Of a stretch of 64,000 bases of DNA, positions 1-8,073 are shown in pieces. The notes under the pieces were generated by a model that was not told the DNA's origin, ran no database searches, and was given only the letters and a program-made list of their open reading frames with translations. The number at the start of each line of letters is the position of its first letter. Within the stretch, counting starts at the first letter, position 1. The DNA is from Kibdelosporangium philippinense (GTDB lineage Bacteria > Actinomycetota > Actinomycetes > Mycobacteriales > Pseudonocardiaceae): assembly GCF_021390435.2 (NCBI RefSeq), contig NZ_JAJVCN010000003.1:1803501-1867500 (forward strand), given 5' to 3'. Made by a program: the position numbers and the translations under genes.

Positions 1-220
1 ACGCGCCGCAGCCGGGATCCAGGAGGAGCAGATAGCCCTCCCAGCAGGCGCGACAGTGGCCGACGCGGCCAGCACCATCTCCGCTCAGCACGGCGAGAAG
101 CTCGCCGGCGTGCTGACCGCGTGCAGCTTCCTGCTCGACGGTGTCGCGGTCCGCTCAACGGCCATCCGACTGTCGGACGGGGTTCAGCTGGACGTGCTCC
201 CGCCGTTTGCCGGGGGCTGA
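1..220 (+). CDS. moaD: MoaD-type molybdopterin synthase small subunit (5' truncated)
   Basis: Sulfur-carrier subunit of molybdopterin synthase. Its C-terminal glycine is thiocarboxylated and gives sulfur to precursor Z together with MoaE. Reading from base 2, the frame is open for 72 codons and ends at TGA 218-220. The encoded tail is Val-Leu-Pro-Pro-Phe-Ala-Gly-Gly, the ubiquitin-like ending of MoaD, and the family is about 80-90 residues, so roughly 10-15 N-terminal residues lie outside the window. The next gene is rpf. From memory, M. tuberculosis has moaD2 beside rpfA in the same arrangement. The matching MoaE domain is in the fusion at 1412-2332. ThiS or another MoaD-like carrier is possible in principle, but the neighbours favour MoaD. 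Confidence 0.85.
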   Translation, partial: RAAAGIQEEQIALPAGATVADAASTISAQHGEKLAGVLTACSFLLDGVAVRSTAIRLSDGVQLDVLPPFAGG

Positions 221-367
221 ATGGGTGTGCTCGAACAGCCCAATCGGGCCGCGACACGCATGACGCAGGTCTCACTCAGAGTGAAAAATCTCGGCAAGGA
301 AACGAACTGATAACGGCGCCCCTACCTGGGGATATACCTCTAATCGCAGTGGGTTGTGTGACGTTAC

Positions 368-383
368 TGTGACCTAGGTCACG
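368..383 (+). promoter_or_regulatory. CRP/Rv3676-type operator upstream of rpf
   Basis: TGTGACCTAGGTCACG contains a perfect 14-bp palindrome (369-382) and matches the CRP consensus TGTGA-N6-TCACA except for the last base. A plausible -10, TAAATT, lies at 390-395, so the site would overlap the -35 region. M. tuberculosis rpfA is a known target of the CRP protein Rv3676 (established knowledge). Binding here is inferred. Confidence 0.6.
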
Positions 384-422
384 CCCGCATAAATTTCCGA
401 TCTCGGTTCTGGTTACGTACGG

Positions 423-600
423 TCGCTCTCGGGTTGGACCCGACCAACCCGGCTAGACCTGAGAGCCCGCAGCGCCGAACCCCGTCCGGTGGGCCCTCAG
501 GACCCGAACCCCGAGTGAGAGACAACTTCCGGACGGGAGCAGGAGGGCGAACCCCGAGTGACCCCTCCCAGCACGCAGCAGGCGCTGGAGGTGAGAGCGA
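423..600 (+). promoter_or_regulatory. ydaO-type (c-di-AMP) riboswitch leader of rpf, probable
   Basis: The long structured leader contains the conserved-looking GCCGAACCCC near its 5' side and two later CGAACCCCGAGTGA boxes at 508-521 and 548-561. An apparent closing stem, 470-476 with 581-587, abuts the Shine-Dalgarno. A second perfect 8-bp pairing, TCGCTCTC (423-430) with GAGAGCGA (593-600), ends one base before the start codon. Bases 425-433 can instead pair with 458-466, giving two exclusive folds. ydaO riboswitches before rpf genes are known in actinomycetes. The assignment is by motif and context, not by a covariance search. Confidence 0.6.
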
Positions 601-601
601 A

Positions 602-1228
602 ATGACTAACCCCGGCAAGCACCGCAGGCCGAACTTCGCCACCCGCACCATCGCTCGCGTCGCCATCGCTGGCCTCGCAGTCGGTGCGCCGCTGGCGATC
701 GCAGCGGCACCGGCGCAGGCTGAAGGCAGCGTCAACTGGGACAAGGTCGCCCAGTGCGAGAGCGGCGGAAACTGGAAGGCCAACACCGGTAACCGTTACT
801 CCGGTGGTCTGCAGTTCCTCCCGAGCACCTGGCGGGCCAACGGCGGCACGGGCTCGGCGCACAACGCCTCCCGCGAGGAGCAGATCCGCGTCGCGGAGAA
901 CGTCCTGCGCACGCAGGGCATCAAGGCGTGGCCGAAGTGCGGCCCGCTGGGCCTCGGTGGCGGCAGCGCCCCGGTCAAGAAGGCCGCGCCGAAGAAGTCG
1001 GCCAAGCCGGTGCAGAAGGCCACCCCGAAGCCTTCCGCGCCGAAGCCCGCCGCGGCCCCGGTTCAGAGCAACGTCGGTGACTACACCGTCGTCGCGGGCG
1101 ACACCCTGTCGGGTATCGCCGCGAAGCTGAACGTCGAGGGCGGCTGGCACAAGCTGGCCGAGCTGAACAAGAGCACCATCAGCAACGTGAACCTGATCTT
1201 CCCGGGTCAGCGGATCGTCACCAAGTAA
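602..1228 (+). CDS. rpfA: Resuscitation-promoting factor (Rpf transglycosylase-like domain plus LysM)
   Basis: Secreted 208-residue muralytic enzyme that cleaves peptidoglycan during growth resumption and spore or cell outgrowth. An N-terminal signal peptide ends near Ala-Pro-Ala-Gln-Ala (residue 40). The Rpf domain spans about 42-110 and contains Cys-Glu-Ser-Gly-Gly-Asn-Trp, with Glu53 the expected catalytic residue and Cys52 pairing with a Cys near 108. A Lys/Pro/Ala-rich linker follows, then a C-terminal LysM domain (about 157-206) for wall binding. ATG 602 was chosen because GGAGGTG at 587-593 precedes it; an upstream in-frame ATG at 434 lies inside the riboswitch. Regulation is probably by the CRP-like site and c-di-AMP leader. 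A strong hairpin follows the stop. Confidence 0.93.
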   Translation: MTNPGKHRRPNFATRTIARVAIAGLAVGAPLAIAAAPAQAEGSVNWDKVAQCESGGNWKANTGNRYSGGLQFLPSTWRANGGTGSAHNASREEQIRVAENVLRTQGIKAWPKCGPLGLGGGSAPVKKAAPKKSAKPVQKATPKPSAPKPAAAPVQSNVGDYTVVAGDTLSGIAAKLNVEGGWHKLAELNKSTISNVNLIFPGQRIVTK

Positions 1229-1258
1229 GTCCGTGACGATCACGCGTCGCTGAGGCGA

Positions 1259-1299
1259 GAGCCCCGGAATCCTGGTGACACGACCGGATTCCGGGGCTC
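1259..1299 (+). terminator. Rpf gene terminator hairpin
   Basis: Perfect 14-bp stem, 1259-1272 with 1286-1299, and a 13-nt loop, starting 31 bases after the rpf stop. There is no long T-tract, as is usual in actinomycetes. Confidence 0.75.
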
Positions 1300-1308
1300 A
1301 GCCATATC

Positions 1309-1378
1309 CCCAGGTCATCCCTCGTGAGTGTTTTTGCCGGTTCTAACCGGCAAAAACACTCACGAGGGATGACCTGGG
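1309..1378. repeat. Dispersed palindrome, copy 1 (extended 34-bp arms)
   Basis: Perfect inverted repeat with 34-bp arms (1309-1342 and 1345-1378) and a 2-nt spacer. It contains the shared core CTCGTGAGTG...CACTCACGAG and the conserved centre GTTCTAAC. It lies between the convergent rpf and mog-moaE genes and may act as a bidirectional terminator. Related copies are at 6294, 9456, 34386, 40963 and 58749. Confidence 0.9.
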
Positions 1379-1411
1379 AACATCACGAGACCGCCATGGG
1401 GGCGTCGGGCG

Positions 1412-2332
1412 TTACGGGCAGTTGACCCATTCGTCGGTGCCGTCGGCGAAGGTCTGGTGCTTCCAGATCGGCAACTGCCGCTTCACCTCGTCGACCAGGT
1501 CCGAACAGGCCGCGAACGCCTCGGCCCGGTGCTCGGCCGAGACCGCGCAGGCCAGGGCCACGTCACCGATCTGCAGGTCACCGATCCGGTGGCTGACCGC
1601 GATGGCCCGCAGACCCGGCCGTGAACCGGCGATTTCCGTCGCCACACGCTCGATGACCTCGGCAGCACTGGGGTGACCGCTATAGGACAGCTCACGGACG
1701 GTCTTGCTCCGGTCGTGGTCACGAACCACGCCGCCGAACGACACCACGGCTCCGGCAGCACGGTCGCTGACCAACGATGCGTGCTCGTCGACCGACAGCG
1801 CTTCCTCGCTCACGACCGCCCGAACGATCCGGGCAGGCACGATCTGGCCGGTCTGCCGTTCGTGGTCGCCGCCGCCCACCTGATCCACCGCGTGATCCAG
1901 CACCGATTCGAGCACTCCCAGTCCGTCACGGACGCCGCCGGTGGACCCAGGAAGGTTGATGACCAGCGTTTTTCCCGCGACTCCGGCGAGCCCACGGGAC
2001 AACGCGGCCGTCGGGACGTCGGGCAAGCCCGCCGAACGGATGGCGTCGGCCAGGCCAGGGATCTCGTAATCCAGCACTGACGACGTTGCCTCGGGCGTGC
2101 GGTCGGTCGGCGTGATGCCGGTGCCGCCGGTCGTGATAACGACGTTCACGCCCGACGCGATGGCCTCTCGCAGCGCCGCCGCGACGGGTCCGCCGTCGGG
2201 GACGACCACCGGCGCGGGGACGTCATAGCCGCGAACCCGCAGCCAGTCGACGATGATCGGGCCGGTGCGGTCTTCGTAGACGCCCGCAGCCGCCCGGTTC
2301 GAGGCTGTGATCACCCGCGCCGTGTTGGTCAT
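1412..2332 (-). CDS. Bifunctional Mog/MoaB-MoaE fusion (molybdopterin adenylyltransferase-like plus molybdopterin synthase large subunit)
   Basis: A 306-residue protein joining two steps of Moco synthesis. Residues 1 to about 160 are a MoaB/Mog domain with the MPT-binding segment Thr-Thr-Gly-Gly-Thr-Gly-Ile-Thr (about 67-74) followed by an Asp-Arg-Thr-Pro-Glu-Ala-Thr motif. Residues from about 165 to 306 are a MoaE domain, with Arg-Asp-His-Asp in the N-terminal half and Lys-Arg-Gln-Leu-Pro-Ile-Trp-Lys near the end, where the catalytic lysines lie. The start ATG overlaps the stop of the upstream malic enzyme gene by 4 bp, so the two are translationally coupled. In mycobacteria mog and moaE2 are separate neighbours. 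MoaD for the synthase is encoded at the left edge of the window. Confidence 0.9.
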   Translation of the reverse strand: MTNTARVITASNRAAAGVYEDRTGPIIVDWLRVRGYDVPAPVVVPDGGPVAAALREAIASGVNVVITTGGTGITPTDRTPEATSSVLDYEIPGLADAIRSAGLPDVPTAALSRGLAGVAGKTLVINLPGSTGGVRDGLGVLESVLDHAVDQVGGGDHERQTGQIVPARIVRAVVSEEALSVDEHASLVSDRAAGAVVSFGGVVRDHDRSKTVRELSYSGHPSAAEVIERVATEIAGSRPGLRAIAVSHRIGDLQIGDVALACAVSAEHRAEAFAACSDLVDEVKRQLPIWKHQTFADGTDEWVNCP

Positions 2333-3714
2333 GACTTCGACGCCGCCTTACGGACGGCCTCGGCGACCGCTGGTGCGACCGCCGCGTCGAAGACGCTGGG
2401 CACGATGAACGACGCGTTGATCCGCTCGCCGTTCGAGACGTCCGCGATCGCGTCGGCTGCGGCCAGCAGCATCTCGTCGGTGATAGTCCGCGCGTGCGCG
2501 TCCAGCAGGCCTCGGAAAACACCCGGGAAGGCCAGCACGTTGTTGATCTGGTTCGGGTAGTCGCTCCGGCCGGTGGCCACGACGGCCGCGTACTGCTGCG
2601 CCTCGATCGGGTCGATCTCCGGGTCCGGGTTGGCCAGCGCGAACACGACCGCGTCCTTGGCCATCGTCTTGACCTGCTCGGCACCGAACAGGTTCGGCGC
2701 GGAGACACCGATGAACACGTCCGCACCCACAAGGGCGTCGTGCAGCGTGCCGGAGACACCGTCCTTGTTGGTGGTCGCCGCGATCTGCTCGAGGTTCGAG
2801 TCGAGGTCGCCGCGCTCGGCGTGCACGATGCCGTTGATGTCGACCGCGATGATGTCGGCCGGGGCGCGGTGTTTCAGCAGGCGGATGATCGCCGAACCGG
2901 CCGCGCCGACGCCACAGACCACGACCTTGCACTGGTCAAGGGACTTGCCGACGACCTTCAGCGCGTTGCGCAGCGCCGCGACCACTACGATCGCGGTGCC
3001 GTGCTGGTCGTCGTGGAATACCGGGATGTCCAGCTTCTCGCGCAGCCGGGCCTCGATCTCGAAGCAGCGCGGCGCCGCGATGTCCTCGAGGTTGATGCCC
3101 GCGTAAGCCGGGGCGATCAGCTCGACGGTCCGGATGATCTCGTCGGTGTCCTGCGTGTCCAGCACGATCGGCCACGCGTCGACGTCCGCGAACTTCTTGA
3201 ACAGCACGGCCTTGCCTTCCATCACCGGAAGGGCAGCGGCCGGGCCGATGTTGCCGAGACCGAGCACCGCGGAGCCGTCGGTGACGACAGCGACCGTGTT
3301 GCGCTTGATGGTCAGACGGCGGGCGTCCTCGGGGTTCTTCGCGATGGCCATGCAGACCCGCGCGACACCCGGGGTGTAGGCGCGGGAGAGGTCGTCACGG
3401 TTGCGCAGTGCGACCTTGGAGTGCACCTCGAGCTTGCCGCCGAGGTGGATGAGGAACGTCCGGTCGGACACCTTGCGGACCACGACACCGGGCAGTTCAC
3501 CCAGTGCGTCGGTGATCTCGTTGGCGTGTTCAGCGGAGGTGGCGTTGCACGTGATGTCCACGACCACGCGGTCGGCGTGCGACTCGACGACGTCGAACGC
3601 CGTGATGACGCCGCCCGCCCTGCCGACGGCCGAGGTCAGGTCGCCGGCGGCACTCGCCGACGGCGGGGCCTCGACCCGGATGGTGATCGAATAACCAGGA
3701 CCGGGCACTGGCAT
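2329..3714 (-). CDS. NAD(P)-dependent malic enzyme with N-terminal ACT domain
   Basis: 461-residue malic enzyme (malate to pyruvate plus CO2). Residues about 8-85 form an ACT regulatory domain. The malic domain follows, with Tyr-Thr-Pro-Gly-Val near 110, a [13 protein letters not shown] stretch and the metal site Phe-His-Asp-Asp-Gln-His-Gly-Thr. The Rossmann NAD domain carries Gly-Val-Gly-Ala-Ala-Gly. ATG 3714 has a GGGGAG Shine-Dalgarno, so an upstream in-frame start is less likely. The gene runs into mog-moaE with a 4-bp overlap, and a 63-residue gene lies 25 bp upstream. Placing a malic enzyme inside this Moco block is unusual. The ACT ligand is unknown. Confidence 0.93.
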   Translation of the reverse strand: MPVPGPGYSITIRVEAPPSASAAGDLTSAVGRAGGVITAFDVVESHADRVVVDITCNATSAEHANEITDALGELPGVVVRKVSDRTFLIHLGGKLEVHSKVALRNRDDLSRAYTPGVARVCMAIAKNPEDARRLTIKRNTVAVVTDGSAVLGLGNIGPAAALPVMEGKAVLFKKFADVDAWPIVLDTQDTDEIIRTVELIAPAYAGINLEDIAAPRCFEIEARLREKLDIPVFHDDQHGTAIVVVAALRNALKVVGKSLDQCKVVVCGVGAAGSAIIRLLKHRAPADIIAVDINGIVHAERGDLDSNLEQIAATTNKDGVSGTLHDALVGADVFIGVSAPNLFGAEQVKTMAKDAVVFALANPDPEIDPIEAQQYAAVVATGRSDYPNQINNVLAFPGVFRGLLDAHARTITDEMLLAAADAIADVSNGERINASFIVPSVFDAAVAPAVAEAVRKAASKS

Positions 3715-3739
3715 GTCTTGCTCCCCGCGAAAGAACGAT

Positions 3740-3931
3740 TTATTTGTTGATCTCCGTGACCGGGTGCTCGTAGCCCAGGTCCTCAACTGGCAGCGGGAAG
3801 GTCACGTCACCGAACGGCGACAGCGCGCCCTGCCGGTCAGCAGCGAGTTCGCTGACCGGGTGCGCGGCGTTCGCCGGCTTCTCGGGCCAGGTCGGTTCGA
3901 TCCGGTCCGGGTTGCCCTTGGCCTTGGCCAC
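3740..3931 (-). CDS. Small conserved hypothetical protein (Rv0863-like position)
   Basis: A 63-residue soluble, acidic, proline-rich protein starting Met-Ala-Lys-Ala-Lys-Gly-Asn-Pro. GTG 3931 was chosen because GAGGAG sits about 5 nt upstream. It is the first gene of the run small protein - malic enzyme - mog-moaE, with 25 bp to the malic enzyme start. In M. tuberculosis a small hypothetical gene (Rv0863) occupies the equivalent place between the moa genes and Rv0862c. No domain or motif is recognisable and function is unknown. Confidence 0.65.
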   Translation of the reverse strand: MAKAKGNPDRIEPTWPEKPANAAHPVSELAADRQGALSPFGDVTFPLPVEDLGYEHPVTEINK

Positions 3932-4032
3932 CGACTCCTCCTCGAAGTACTGCCCGCATGTCGATGCGGAAATCCGCCCGTACGGTACCCGACCTGCCCC
4001 CTGCCGGAGCACGCGCGTATACCGTGGTCAGG

Positions 4033-6300
4033 GTGTCAGTCTCCACGTTAACCGAGTGGCTGCGCGAGCGGGACGACGCCGCGTTGGCTCGGCTGCTCGG
4101 TGCGCGCCCGGATCTGGCGACCCCGATACCTGCGGACACGGCCGTTCTGGCGACAAGAGCAGGCAGCCGGGCGTCGGTCGCACGTGCGGCCGAATCCCTG
4201 GACACGTTCACATTGACCGTGCTCGACGCGCTTCTGCTGTGCGACGCGGACACCCGCACGGTGAAGCTGGCCGAAGTGGCCGCGATGCTTGGCGCAAAGG
4301 TGCCACGCAAGCGGGTCCGTGAGGCGGTCAACACCTTGATCGATCTGGCACTGGCGTGGGGGCCGGAGGACGCGCTGAGCGTGGTGCCGTCCACACGGGA
4401 GGCTGCCGGACTGTTCCCAGGCGGCCTTGGCCGTCGATCGTCCGAACTGGACGGCAGGGACCTGACCACGGTCCTGTCTGAACTGTCCGAACCGGAGCGC
4501 AGGCTGCTGGCGACTTTGGCCGATGGCCAGCCGACCGGGCGCAGCCGGGACGCGAACGTGATTGTGCCGCTTGAACAAGCCGAGACGCCGGTGCAGAAGC
4601 TGCTGGCCCGTGGTCTCTTGCTCCGGCTGGATGCCGAGACCGTCGAGCTGCCACGGCAGGTCGGCCTCGCGCTGCGTGGTGCTCATCCGATGGGCCAGGT
4701 CAAAGCGAACCCGCCGCCGGTGCAGACCACCGCCCGCATTTTGTCCACTGTGGACTCCACGGCGGCCGGTGAGGCGATGGAGCTGATCCGGCACACCGAG
4801 ACGTTGATCTCGGTGTGGTCCGCGGAACCTCCGGCTGTCTTGCGCGCGGGCGGACTCGGGGTGCGGGACATCCGCAAGCTGGCTCGTGAACTCCAGGCCG
4901 ACGAGACCCGCGTGACGTTGATCGTCGAGCTAGCGCTTGGTGCGGGCCTGGTGATCGCGACCGACACGTCCACACCGCAGTGGGCGCCGACGACACAGGC
5001 GGACGTGTGGCTCGTGTCCTCGCCGCCGCAGCGTTGGGCGACGTTGGCCGTGTGCTGGCTTGACCTGCCCCGACTGCCTGGCCTTGCTGGCAGCAAAGAC
5101 TTGCGGGACAAGGTGATCGCTCCCCTGTCCGAGGAACTCCGGCGGCCGCTCGCGCCCGCTTCGCGGCGCCGCGTGCTCGAGGCGTTGGACGAGTTCGAGC
5201 CAGGCACCGGGGTGGATTCGGTCGACGACTTGGCCGGGTTGCTGGCTTGGCGGGCACCGCGCCGGGGCGGACGGCTGCGTGACGACCTCGTGCGTTGGAC
5301 CATGCGTGAGGCGCAAGCGCTTGGCATGGTCGCGTTCGGCGCTTTGACATCGCCCGCCCGTGCCCTGTTGGCGGACGGCCCAGCGGCCGCGGCGAAGCAG
5401 ATGGCCGAGGCTATGCCGACCCCCGTGGACCACGTCTTGGTGCAGGCAGACCTGACGGTCGTCGCGCCCGGTCCGCTCGAACAAACGCTTGGTCACGAGA
5501 TCAACCTGGTCGCGGACGTCGAATCCGCCGGTGGCGCAACGGTTTACCGGATCAGCGAGGCCTCGATCCGGCGCGCGCTTGACGGCGGCCGCACCTCGAC
5601 GGACCTGCATGAACTGTTCAAAACCCGGTCACGCACGCCGGTCCCGCAGGCGTTGACGTACATGATCGACGACATCGCCCGTAAGCACGGGCAACTGCGC
5701 GGCGGCGCGGCGATGTCGTTCCTGCGTTGCGACGACGAGGGTCTGATCGCCGAGGTCGCGGCCAGCCCAGCGGGTGCGCGGCTGGAGTTGCGCAAGATCG
5801 CGCCGGGGGTGCTTGTGAGCCCAGTCCCGTTGGCTGACGTGCTGGAAGAGTTGCGGGCCGCGGGTTTCGCACCCTCAGCCGAGGATTCCGACGGCCGATT
5901 GATGGACTTGCGCCCCAGCGGCTTGCGGGTTCCGTTGCGGCAACGTCCAAAGGGCACGGCCCTGCCGAAACCACCCAGCCAAGAACAGCTCGCGGACCTG
6001 GTCAGCGCGATGCGCGCGGGCGACAAGGCCGCCGCGACCCGCCGTGGCCGAACCGTCGCACTGGCCGGCGGCCGAGGCGCGGACACATCCGAAACCCTTG
6101 CCCTGCTTCAGGAAGCAGCCGCGCAGGGCAGAAGCGTGTTCATCGGGTACGTCGACAGCAACGGAACGGCGAGCCAACGCGTGATCGAGCCGGTCCGGGT
6201 CGGCGCGGGAATCCTGGAAGGACTGGACTCGACCCGCTCGGAGACCCACAGGTTCGCCCTGCACCGCATCACATCGGCATCCCTGGTAGAAGACTCGTGA
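4033..6300 (+). CDS. Helicase-associated protein (Rv0862c-like, Helicase_C_3 / WYL-like end)
   Basis: Protein of about 755 residues resembling the partner family found beside XPB helicases in actinobacteria. The N-terminus (Leu-Thr-Glu-Trp-Leu-Arg-Glu-Arg-Asp-Asp) matches the way these proteins begin. The middle is alpha-helical, winged-helix-like. A region near residues 440-560 (Val-Gln-Ala-Asp-Leu-Thr-Val-Val-Ala-Pro-Gly) fits Helicase_C_3, and the end (Val-Phe-Ile-Gly-Tyr-Val-Asp ... Arg-Phe-Ala-Leu-His-Arg) is WYL-like. It has no Walker motifs. GTG 4033 is preferred because earlier starts would run into the divergent promoter of the small gene ending at 3931. The stop TGA lies inside the palindrome at 6294-6339. 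XPB itself is displaced to 25453-27114. Confidence 0.75.
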   Translation: MSVSTLTEWLRERDDAALARLLGARPDLATPIPADTAVLATRAGSRASVARAAESLDTFTLTVLDALLLCDADTRTVKLAEVAAMLGAKVPRKRVREAVNTLIDLALAWGPEDALSVVPSTREAAGLFPGGLGRRSSELDGRDLTTVLSELSEPERRLLATLADGQPTGRSRDANVIVPLEQAETPVQKLLARGLLLRLDAETVELPRQVGLALRGAHPMGQVKANPPPVQTTARILSTVDSTAAGEAMELIRHTETLISVWSAEPPAVLRAGGLGVRDIRKLARELQADETRVTLIVELALGAGLVIATDTSTPQWAPTTQADVWLVSSPPQRWATLAVCWLDLPRLPGLAGSKDLRDKVIAPLSEELRRPLAPASRRRVLEALDEFEPGTGVDSVDDLAGLLAWRAPRRGGRLRDDLVRWTMREAQALGMVAFGALTSPARALLADGPAAAAKQMAEAMPTPVDHVLVQADLTVVAPGPLEQTLGHEINLVADVESAGGATVYRISEASIRRALDGGRTSTDLHELFKTRSRTPVPQALTYMIDDIARKHGQLRGGAAMSFLRCDDEGLIAEVAASPAGARLELRKIAPGVLVSPVPLADVLEELRAAGFAPSAEDSDGRLMDLRPSGLRVPLRQRPKGTALPKPPSQEQLADLVSAMRAGDKAAATRRGRTVALAGGRGADTSETLALLQEAAAQGRSVFIGYVDSNGTASQRVIEPVRVGAGILEGLDSTRSETHRFALHRITSASLVEDS

Positions 6301-6339
6301 GTGGTTAGCAGGGTTAGAACGCGACTAACCACTCACGAG
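6294..6339. repeat. Dispersed palindrome, copy 2, carrying two stop codons
   Basis: Perfect 15-bp arms, CTCGTGAGTGGTTAG (6294-6308) and its complement (6325-6339), with a 16-nt loop containing GGTTAGAAC. The TGA of the left gene (6298-6300) and the TGA of the convergent patatin gene (6333-6335) are the same arm position on each strand, so the element ends both reading frames. Confidence 0.9.
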
Positions 6340-7235
6340 GCTAGAGATGCGTGGACAGCCTGGCGGCCGAGCATTACGGCTTTGCGTAGGAGTTCCGTGT
6401 CACGCTCCAAAGGGGACACAGTAGGGGCGTCACTCGGCGGCCGAATTGACATGACCGTAGGAAGTTCGGTCAGCAGTTGCTCGTCGGCGACGTCGCGCGG
6501 ATATTGCTGCACCCAGACGCTTCGCAGACCAGGCAACGCCCGCGGCACGACCATGCTGTGCATACGGCGTGGCCTGGTCGGCCGCTCAGTCGCGCGCCGG
6601 GTCCGGAGCATCAGGACGTGCGTCGCACCATTGGCAAGGGCCGTACGGAAAGGAAGCGGCTCGGCCACGCCACCGTCCACGTAACGCCTGCCTGCCAGGA
6701 AAACCGGCCGCCCGGCAAGGACGGGCATGCAAGTTGTGGCTCGTAGCGCGGTTTTCAGGTCCGCGACTTTCCGGATGTACGGCCGCAGGTCCACCGGCTG
6801 GCCGTTTTCGGCGTCGGTGGCCATCGGGTGATAGCTGACCGGACTGTGCAGGACCGCCTCGAAATCCATCGGGGTCAGCTCACCGTATACGGTGTCAACT
6901 AAGTACTGCGTGTCAAGAACAGGCTTGCCACGCAGGAACCGCCAAGGATTGATGACCTGGCGCATGATCTCCGGATCCCACCAGCCCCGCATACCGGACA
7001 AAGCACGGCCGGACAGCAGCCAGGCGCCGTTCAAAGCACCGGCGGACGATCCGTAAACCGCATCGAAACACCTGGTCAGCCCGAGTTCCTCGATGGCCAT
7101 GACCATCCCGCTCGAATAAGTCCCCCTGCTGCTCCCACCTTCGATCGCCAGTGCGATACGGAATCCGTCGGCCCGGAACCCGGGACGGCTGCCGTCCGCA
7201 TGACGACGAGAGATCAGACGCATAACAGGGTGCAC
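6333..7235 (-). CDS. Patatin-like phospholipase
   Basis: 300-residue patatin-fold acyl hydrolase, probably intracellular, with no signal peptide. The oxyanion-type loop is Glu-Gly-Gly-Ser-Ser-Arg-Gly (32-38), the nucleophile elbow Gly-Ser-Ser-Ala-Gly (62-66, Ser64), and the dyad Asp lies in Tyr-Val-Asp-Gly-Gly further on. These are the signature patatin elements. The frame opens with GTG 7235; ATG 7223 is an alternative. It diverges from a second, different patatin at 7261 with only 25 bp between them, so their promoters must overlap. The substrate is unknown; members include lipid acyl hydrolases and esterases. Its stop codon is part of the palindrome at 6294-6339. Confidence 0.88.
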   Translation of the reverse strand: MHPVMRLISRRHADGSRPGFRADGFRIALAIEGGSSRGTYSSGMVMAIEELGLTRCFDAVYGSSAGALNGAWLLSGRALSGMRGWWDPEIMRQVINPWRFLRGKPVLDTQYLVDTVYGELTPMDFEAVLHSPVSYHPMATDAENGQPVDLRPYIRKVADLKTALRATTCMPVLAGRPVFLAGRRYVDGGVAEPLPFRTALANGATHVLMLRTRRATERPTRPRRMHSMVVPRALPGLRSVWVQQYPRDVADEQLLTELPTVMSIRPPSDAPTVSPLERDTELLRKAVMLGRQAVHASLAS

Positions 7236-7260
7236 AGATCAAGTTTGACATGAGAAGAAT

Positions 7261-8031
7261 GTGGGTATGCGCGCACTTGTCCTCGGTGGCGGCGGAGTCG
7301 CCGGAATAGCGTGGGAAGTCGGGATCCTGCACGGCCTCGGCGAAACCGTGCTTGACGTCGACATGATCGTCGGAACATCGGCCGGTTCCGTTGTCGCCGC
7401 GGCCCTCGGCCACATCACGCCGGAAGAGGCCTACCAGCGGCAAACCACACCGTCGCCCGCGTCGGCGAACAACGCGATCGGCCCGGCACCCAAGCTGGAC
7501 AAGCTGCTGGAGCTGTTCGCGAAGGCCTACAGCCTCCCACCGGAGGAAGCCGTGCCAATGGTGGCGGATCTCTCGCTGAGTGCCGACACCATGCCCGAAG
7601 AAGCGTTCGTGAAGGTAATCGGCGGAAACCTGCCCTCGAACGAATGGCCCGACCGCGACATCTCAGTGGTCGCGTACGACACAGGCTCGGCGCAACGCAC
7701 GGTGTTCACCCGGGAGTCCGGCGTGGATCTTGGGCTCGCCGTGGCTGCGAGCTGCTCGGTGCCTGGCGTGTTCCCGCCCGTCACGATCAACGGAAACCGC
7801 TACATGGACGGCGGAATCCGAATGTCCAACAACGCGGACCTGGTCGCCGGCTACGACGAAGTCCTGATCATCGCCCCGATGACCGAGCTCGCACCCCCAC
7901 CGAACGCCAAGGTGATCACCCCTGACCGGGAAGCATTCGAAGCGATGGGCGGCAACGTGCTCGACCCGGCAAGCCGGATCCCCAGCGCGCAAGCAGGTCT
8001 GCGTCAAGGCCGGTCCCTAAGACCGCACTGA
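7261..8031 (+). CDS. Patatin-like phospholipase, second type
   Basis: 256-residue patatin-family hydrolase with Gly-Gly-Gly-Gly-Val-Ala-Gly oxyanion loop (9-15), Gly-Thr-Ser-Ala-Gly nucleophile elbow (38-42, Ser40) and Tyr-Met-Asp-Gly-Gly dyad motif. The start is GTG 7261 or ATG 7267; GAGAAG at 7251-7256 fits either. The C-terminus, which ends soon after Gly-Leu-Arg-Gln-Gly-Arg, appears shorter than is usual for this subtype, so a small 3' truncation is possible. An amidohydrolase starts 42 bp downstream on the same strand. The two divergent patatins are not close paralogues by their motifs. Confidence 0.87.
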   Translation: MGMRALVLGGGGVAGIAWEVGILHGLGETVLDVDMIVGTSAGSVVAAALGHITPEEAYQRQTTPSPASANNAIGPAPKLDKLLELFAKAYSLPPEEAVPMVADLSLSADTMPEEAFVKVIGGNLPSNEWPDRDISVVAYDTGSAQRTVFTRESGVDLGLAVAASCSVPGVFPPVTINGNRYMDGGIRMSNNADLVAGYDEVLIIAPMTELAPPPNAKVITPDREAFEAMGGNVLDPASRIPSAQAGLRQGRSLRPH

Positions 8032-8073
8032 AGCCGCGGGCGCCATGACGCGGTTACGGATAATGTCCCGCCC

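Noticed and set aside
2494-3750. Plus-strand frame opposite the malic enzyme
   Set aside because: Shadow frame; the minus-strand malic enzyme has all family motifs.
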